From Nisaea nitritireducens (GTDB taxonomy: Bacteria; Pseudomonadota; Alphaproteobacteria; Thalassobaculales; Thalassobaculaceae): a stretch of 64,000 nt of DNA. Made by a program: the position numbers and the translations under genes. Each line of letters opens with the position of its first letter. The first letter of the stretch is position 1. Positions 62,150 to 64,000 of the stretch are shown here, in pieces. The DNA lies in the NCBI RefSeq assembly GCF_014904795.1, contig NZ_JACZFS010000008.1, positions 17,399 through 81,398 of the forward strand, given 5' to 3'. The notes beneath the pieces are model-generated. The model searched no databases. It was not told where the DNA came from and worked only from the letters and a program-made list of their open reading frames with translations.

Positions 62150-62761
62150 ATGGCGGACTTCGTTCCGGAACCTGCCGCTCCCGCAAGAGCGGGGGACAGC
62201 CCTGAGATGGCGAAATCGGATATCGTCACGGAACAGGAAATCGCCAGCCAGCTTGTGCTCTCCTTCAGCAGGTTTTGGCGTAAATGCTGCGATGGTGCTC
62301 CCGTTCCGGACCGGGAGCATTTTACGCCAGAGAGCCTGCTGCCCTGGATTGGCCATGTACAGATCGTCGAAGTGATCGACGATGGCAGGGATTTCTTCCA
62401 CCGGATTGTCGGAACAGAGATCGCCAGCGTGATCGGCCGCGACCTGAGCCGGAAATATGTATCCAGATCCGCCTACAAGATCGGGGCGGAGGCCATGCTG
62501 GCGCGCTACCGCGAAACCAGGGATCGCGGGGTCCCGACCTTCCGTAAGGGGGCGATGATATGGGCGCTGAACAATTCCTGGGTCGCCTTCGAGTCGGTCA
62601 CGGTGCCCGTCGGATGCGGCGGCGGGCAGGTTGATCAACTCATTACGGTGATCGACTATCCGAGCCTGCCGACCTCGCGGGATCGGTCAGTCCAGGACGC
62701 GGCCCCCGCACCGTCCGGCACACCGTCCAAGGGCCGAAAAGTTCCGGCACTGCCTGAGTAA
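62150..62761 (+). CDS. PAS-domain protein (PAS_5-like), second copy
   Basis: From ATG 62150 (MADFVPEPAA) the protein has 203 aa; ATG 62207 (MAKSDIVTEQ), with a GGGGG 11 nt upstream, is an alternative. LVLSFSRFWRKCCDGAPVPDREHF split near residue 31 is followed by FTPESLLPWIGHVQIVEV and FFHRIVGTEIASVIGRDLS, as in PAS_5 proteins. The end is low-complexity and Pro/Ala-rich. It resembles the protein at 56873 in layout but only weakly in sequence. No kinase or output domain is fused. The LysE gene starts 4 bp after the stop. Confidence 0.8.
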   Translation: MADFVPEPAAPARAGDSPEMAKSDIVTEQEIASQLVLSFSRFWRKCCDGAPVPDREHFTPESLLPWIGHVQIVEVIDDGRDFFHRIVGTEIASVIGRDLSRKYVSRSAYKIGAEAMLARYRETRDRGVPTFRKGAMIWALNNSWVAFESVTVPVGCGGGQVDQLITVIDYPSLPTSRDRSVQDAAPAPSGTPSKGRKVPALPE

Positions 62762-62765
62762 GCCA

Positions 62766-63398
62766 ATGAGTGCTGCCAGTGCCTTAACGCTGTTTTTCGT
62801 CCTCGCCGCGATGGCGGCCTTGCCGAGTTCCAGCGTCGCGCTGGTGGTTGCACGATCCGCCATGTCCGGAGTGCGGCATGGCCTGGCCGTTGCCGCCGGA
62901 ATCGTGACGGGCGATCTGATTTTCATGACGATGGCGATCCTCAGCATGGCGGCCCTGGCGAGCCAGCTCGGCGCGCTGTTTGCACTGATCAAATACGCCG
63001 CCGCGCTCTATCTGATCTGGTTCGGCGTGGGGCTGATCCGGGGGCAGCGCGCGAAAGCGTCACCGAGGGAACGCGCACCCGTGCCCGGAAGCAGGCGCGG
63101 CGGTCTGGCGGCGAGCTTCGCGGCGGGCCTGTTGCTCACCCTCGGCGATATCAAGGCGATCTTCTTTTATGCCAGCTTGCTGCCGACATTTGTCGATCTC
63201 GGCGCCTTGTCCGGAGCGGATACAGCGCTGCTCGCCGCCATCACGGTGTCCTCGGTCGGCGGGGTGAAGGTGGCCTATGCGCTGGCCGCGCACCGGTTGG
63301 CCACGGCGGCGCGGGGTTTCGCTTATCTGAAGCAGGTAAAGACGCTGGCGGGGGCGTTTTTTGTCGCGGCCGGTGGGTATCTGCTGCTGAAGCCTTAG
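62766..63398 (+). CDS. LysE/RhtB-family amino-acid exporter
   Basis: The protein of 210 aa has about six hydrophobic segments. The N-terminal half contains ALTLFFVLAAMAALPSSSVAL and VRHGLAVAAGIVTGDLIFMT near residue 37, the usual LysE pattern of short conserved loops. KYAAALYLIWFGVGLIRG near 79 and LLLTLGDIKAIFFYASLLPTF split near 120 also fit. Members export lysine, threonine, homoserine or other small amino acids by proton exchange. It follows the PAS gene by 4 bp, so a common transcript is likely. The substrate is unknown. Confidence 0.9.
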   Translation: MSAASALTLFFVLAAMAALPSSSVALVVARSAMSGVRHGLAVAAGIVTGDLIFMTMAILSMAALASQLGALFALIKYAAALYLIWFGVGLIRGQRAKASPRERAPVPGSRRGGLAASFAAGLLLTLGDIKAIFFYASLLPTFVDLGALSGADTALLAAITVSSVGGVKVAYALAAHRLATAARGFAYLKQVKTLAGAFFVAAGGYLLLKP

Positions 63399-63441
63399 GG
63401 GTGGGCGGTGTGACTGCGCGCTCTCGCTTCCTCTCTCTCAT

Positions 63442-63526
63442 CGTCATTCCCGCGGAAACGGGGATCCAGTGATGGAGGGCGCGGGCCTTTGATCGCCTGG
63501 GTCCCGGCTCTCCGGCCGGGATGACG
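63442..63526. repeat. Dispersed palindromic repeat, copy 4 (chimeric)
   Basis: The right half, GGGTCCCGGCTCTCCGGCCGG then GATGACG, equals copies 2 and 3. The left half is different: CGTCATTCCCGCGGAAACGG followed by GGATCCAG. So it is either a mixed copy or a related repeat class. It fills most of the 63399-63610 gap between LysE and the PhnA-like gene. Confidence 0.8.
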
Positions 63527-63610
63527 ACCATTGGGTGGCGACATTGTTGTATCGGCGGAGCAGGGGCGTATAAGGAGCGGCGTAATTTCTGTTCCCGAAA
63601 GAGCTCCCCC

Positions 63611-63913
63611 ATGTCCGATCAGGATGACGAGTACGTCTACGATGAAGCGACCGGCGAATGGCGTCCTGCCTCCGAGGTCGAGGCCGAGAACGCCGCCGCG
63701 AACGAGGTGCGCGATGCCGCCGGCAATGTGCTTGCCGACGGGGATTCGGTGGCGCTGGTCAAGGATCTGAAGGTGAAAGGGGCCGGGCAGACCCTGAAGC
63801 AGGGAACAGTCATCAAGTCGATCCGGCTGACCGACAATCCCGAGGAAATCGACTGCAAGTATGAGGGTATCAAGGGGCTGGTGCTCAGGACGGAGTTTGT
63901 CCGCAAGCGGTGA
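63611..63913 (+). CDS. PhnA-like domain protein without the zinc ribbon
   Basis: From ATG 63611 (MSDQDDEYVY) the protein has 100 aa. The C-terminal 65 residues are the PhnA/YjdM domain (GNVLADGDSVALVKDLKVKG, then QGTVIKSIRL and IDCKYEGIKGLVLRTEFVRK). Usual PhnA proteins start with a Cys-rich zinc ribbon (CPxC...CPEC). Here the equivalent stretch EYVYDEATGEWRPASEVEAE keeps the spacing but has no Cys. Despite the name alkylphosphonate utilisation protein, the family's role is unclear. No phosphonate genes are nearby. The frame is open upstream, but homologues start here. Confidence 0.88.
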   Translation: MSDQDDEYVYDEATGEWRPASEVEAENAAANEVRDAAGNVLADGDSVALVKDLKVKGAGQTLKQGTVIKSIRLTDNPEEIDCKYEGIKGLVLRTEFVRKR

Positions 63914-63929
63914 TGTGCTTAACCTGTTC

Positions 63930-64000
63930 CGTCATCCCGACGCAGGCCGGGATCCACCGATCATAGGGCGCAGACCGTCGCCGATGGATCCCGACCTGCG
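63930..64000. repeat. Dispersed repeat, partial copy at the right edge
   Basis: It begins CGTCATCCCGACGCAGGCCG then GGATCCA and continues to a complementary TGGATCCCGACCTGCG at the window end, where it is cut off. It shares the terminal CGTCATCCCG with the other copies but has a different body, so it is a related repeat type. Confidence 0.72.

Overview
The window is a 64-kb piece of a GC-rich (by eye about 60 %) bacterial chromosome, dense with metabolic genes and carrying no rRNA, tRNA, CRISPR array or complete insertion sequence that I can see. The gene content (TAXI-type TRAP transporter, complete betICBA plus choXWV choline-O-sulfate system, BKACE enzyme, CoA-dependent aromatic genes, PotGHI- and YnjBCD-type ABC transporters, PAS_5-like proteins) fits a free-living, probably marine alphaproteobacterium, most likely of the Rhodospirillales. 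That placement is inferred from gene content, not from a marker gene.

Layout. 0-5.6 kb: a cut-off DUF2189 membrane protein, a TAXI TRAP transporter (binding protein plus fused permease) and an M19 dipeptidase. 5.6-7.4 kb: cold-shock protein and RhlE-like RNA helicase. 7.6-10 kb: acyl-CoA synthetase and IclR regulator, divergent from ynjBCD (10.3-13.9 kb). 14-18 kb: NADP-dependent oxidoreductase and a PotGHI-like ABC transporter without its binding protein. 18-20.8 kb: aryl-CoA ligase plus flavin monooxygenase. 20.9-22.1 kb: a lower-GC pair, a Tlde1/DUF2778-like peptidoglycan enzyme and a small membrane protein. 22.2-30.6 kb: choline-sulfate uptake and conversion to glycine betaine, with a BetI box between the two divergent operons. 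30.6-38.4 kb: ferredoxin-reductase-like flavoprotein, then a GntR-headed cluster (ThDP lyase, formyl-CoA-transferase-like enzyme, ketopantoate-reductase-like enzyme, quinone oxidoreductase, DUF1810). 38.4-47.5 kb: lactate-permease homologue, AraC/GyrI regulator, C45 Ntn-hydrolase, Gfo/Idh/MocA oxidoreductase, gamma-glutamyltransferase, BKACE-SDR-ADH cluster. 47.5-54.5 kb: membrane patatin, enoyl-CoA hydratase, beta-ketoadipyl-CoA thiolase, 3-hydroxyacyl-CoA dehydrogenase, a small membrane protein and a tautomerase. 54.5-56.6 kb: an AT-rich accessory island with an unrecognised 140-aa gene and a nucleoside-phosphorylase-superfamily gene, followed by an exact 48-bp tandem repeat. 56.6-64 kb: two PAS proteins, an unusual AcnB, a lipoate ligase with its accessory domain at the N-terminus, LysE and a PhnA-like protein, interspersed with copies of an approximately 86-bp palindromic repeat.

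How it works together. Most of the window is uptake plus CoA-linked catabolism of small organic acids, aromatics and methylated amines. Three intergenic palindromes of the form TGCGRAA-N5-TTYCGCR (774-792, 10142-10160, 50950-50968) lie upstream of the TRAP operon, the IclR gene and the thiolase/hydratase pair. They suggest one regulator, perhaps the local IclR protein, acting at several loci. The two most promising accessory modules are the 54.5-56.4 kb pair, whose phosphorylase domain resembles nucleotide-depleting effectors of bacterial conflict systems, and the orphan Tlde1-like enzyme with its putative membrane immunity partner.
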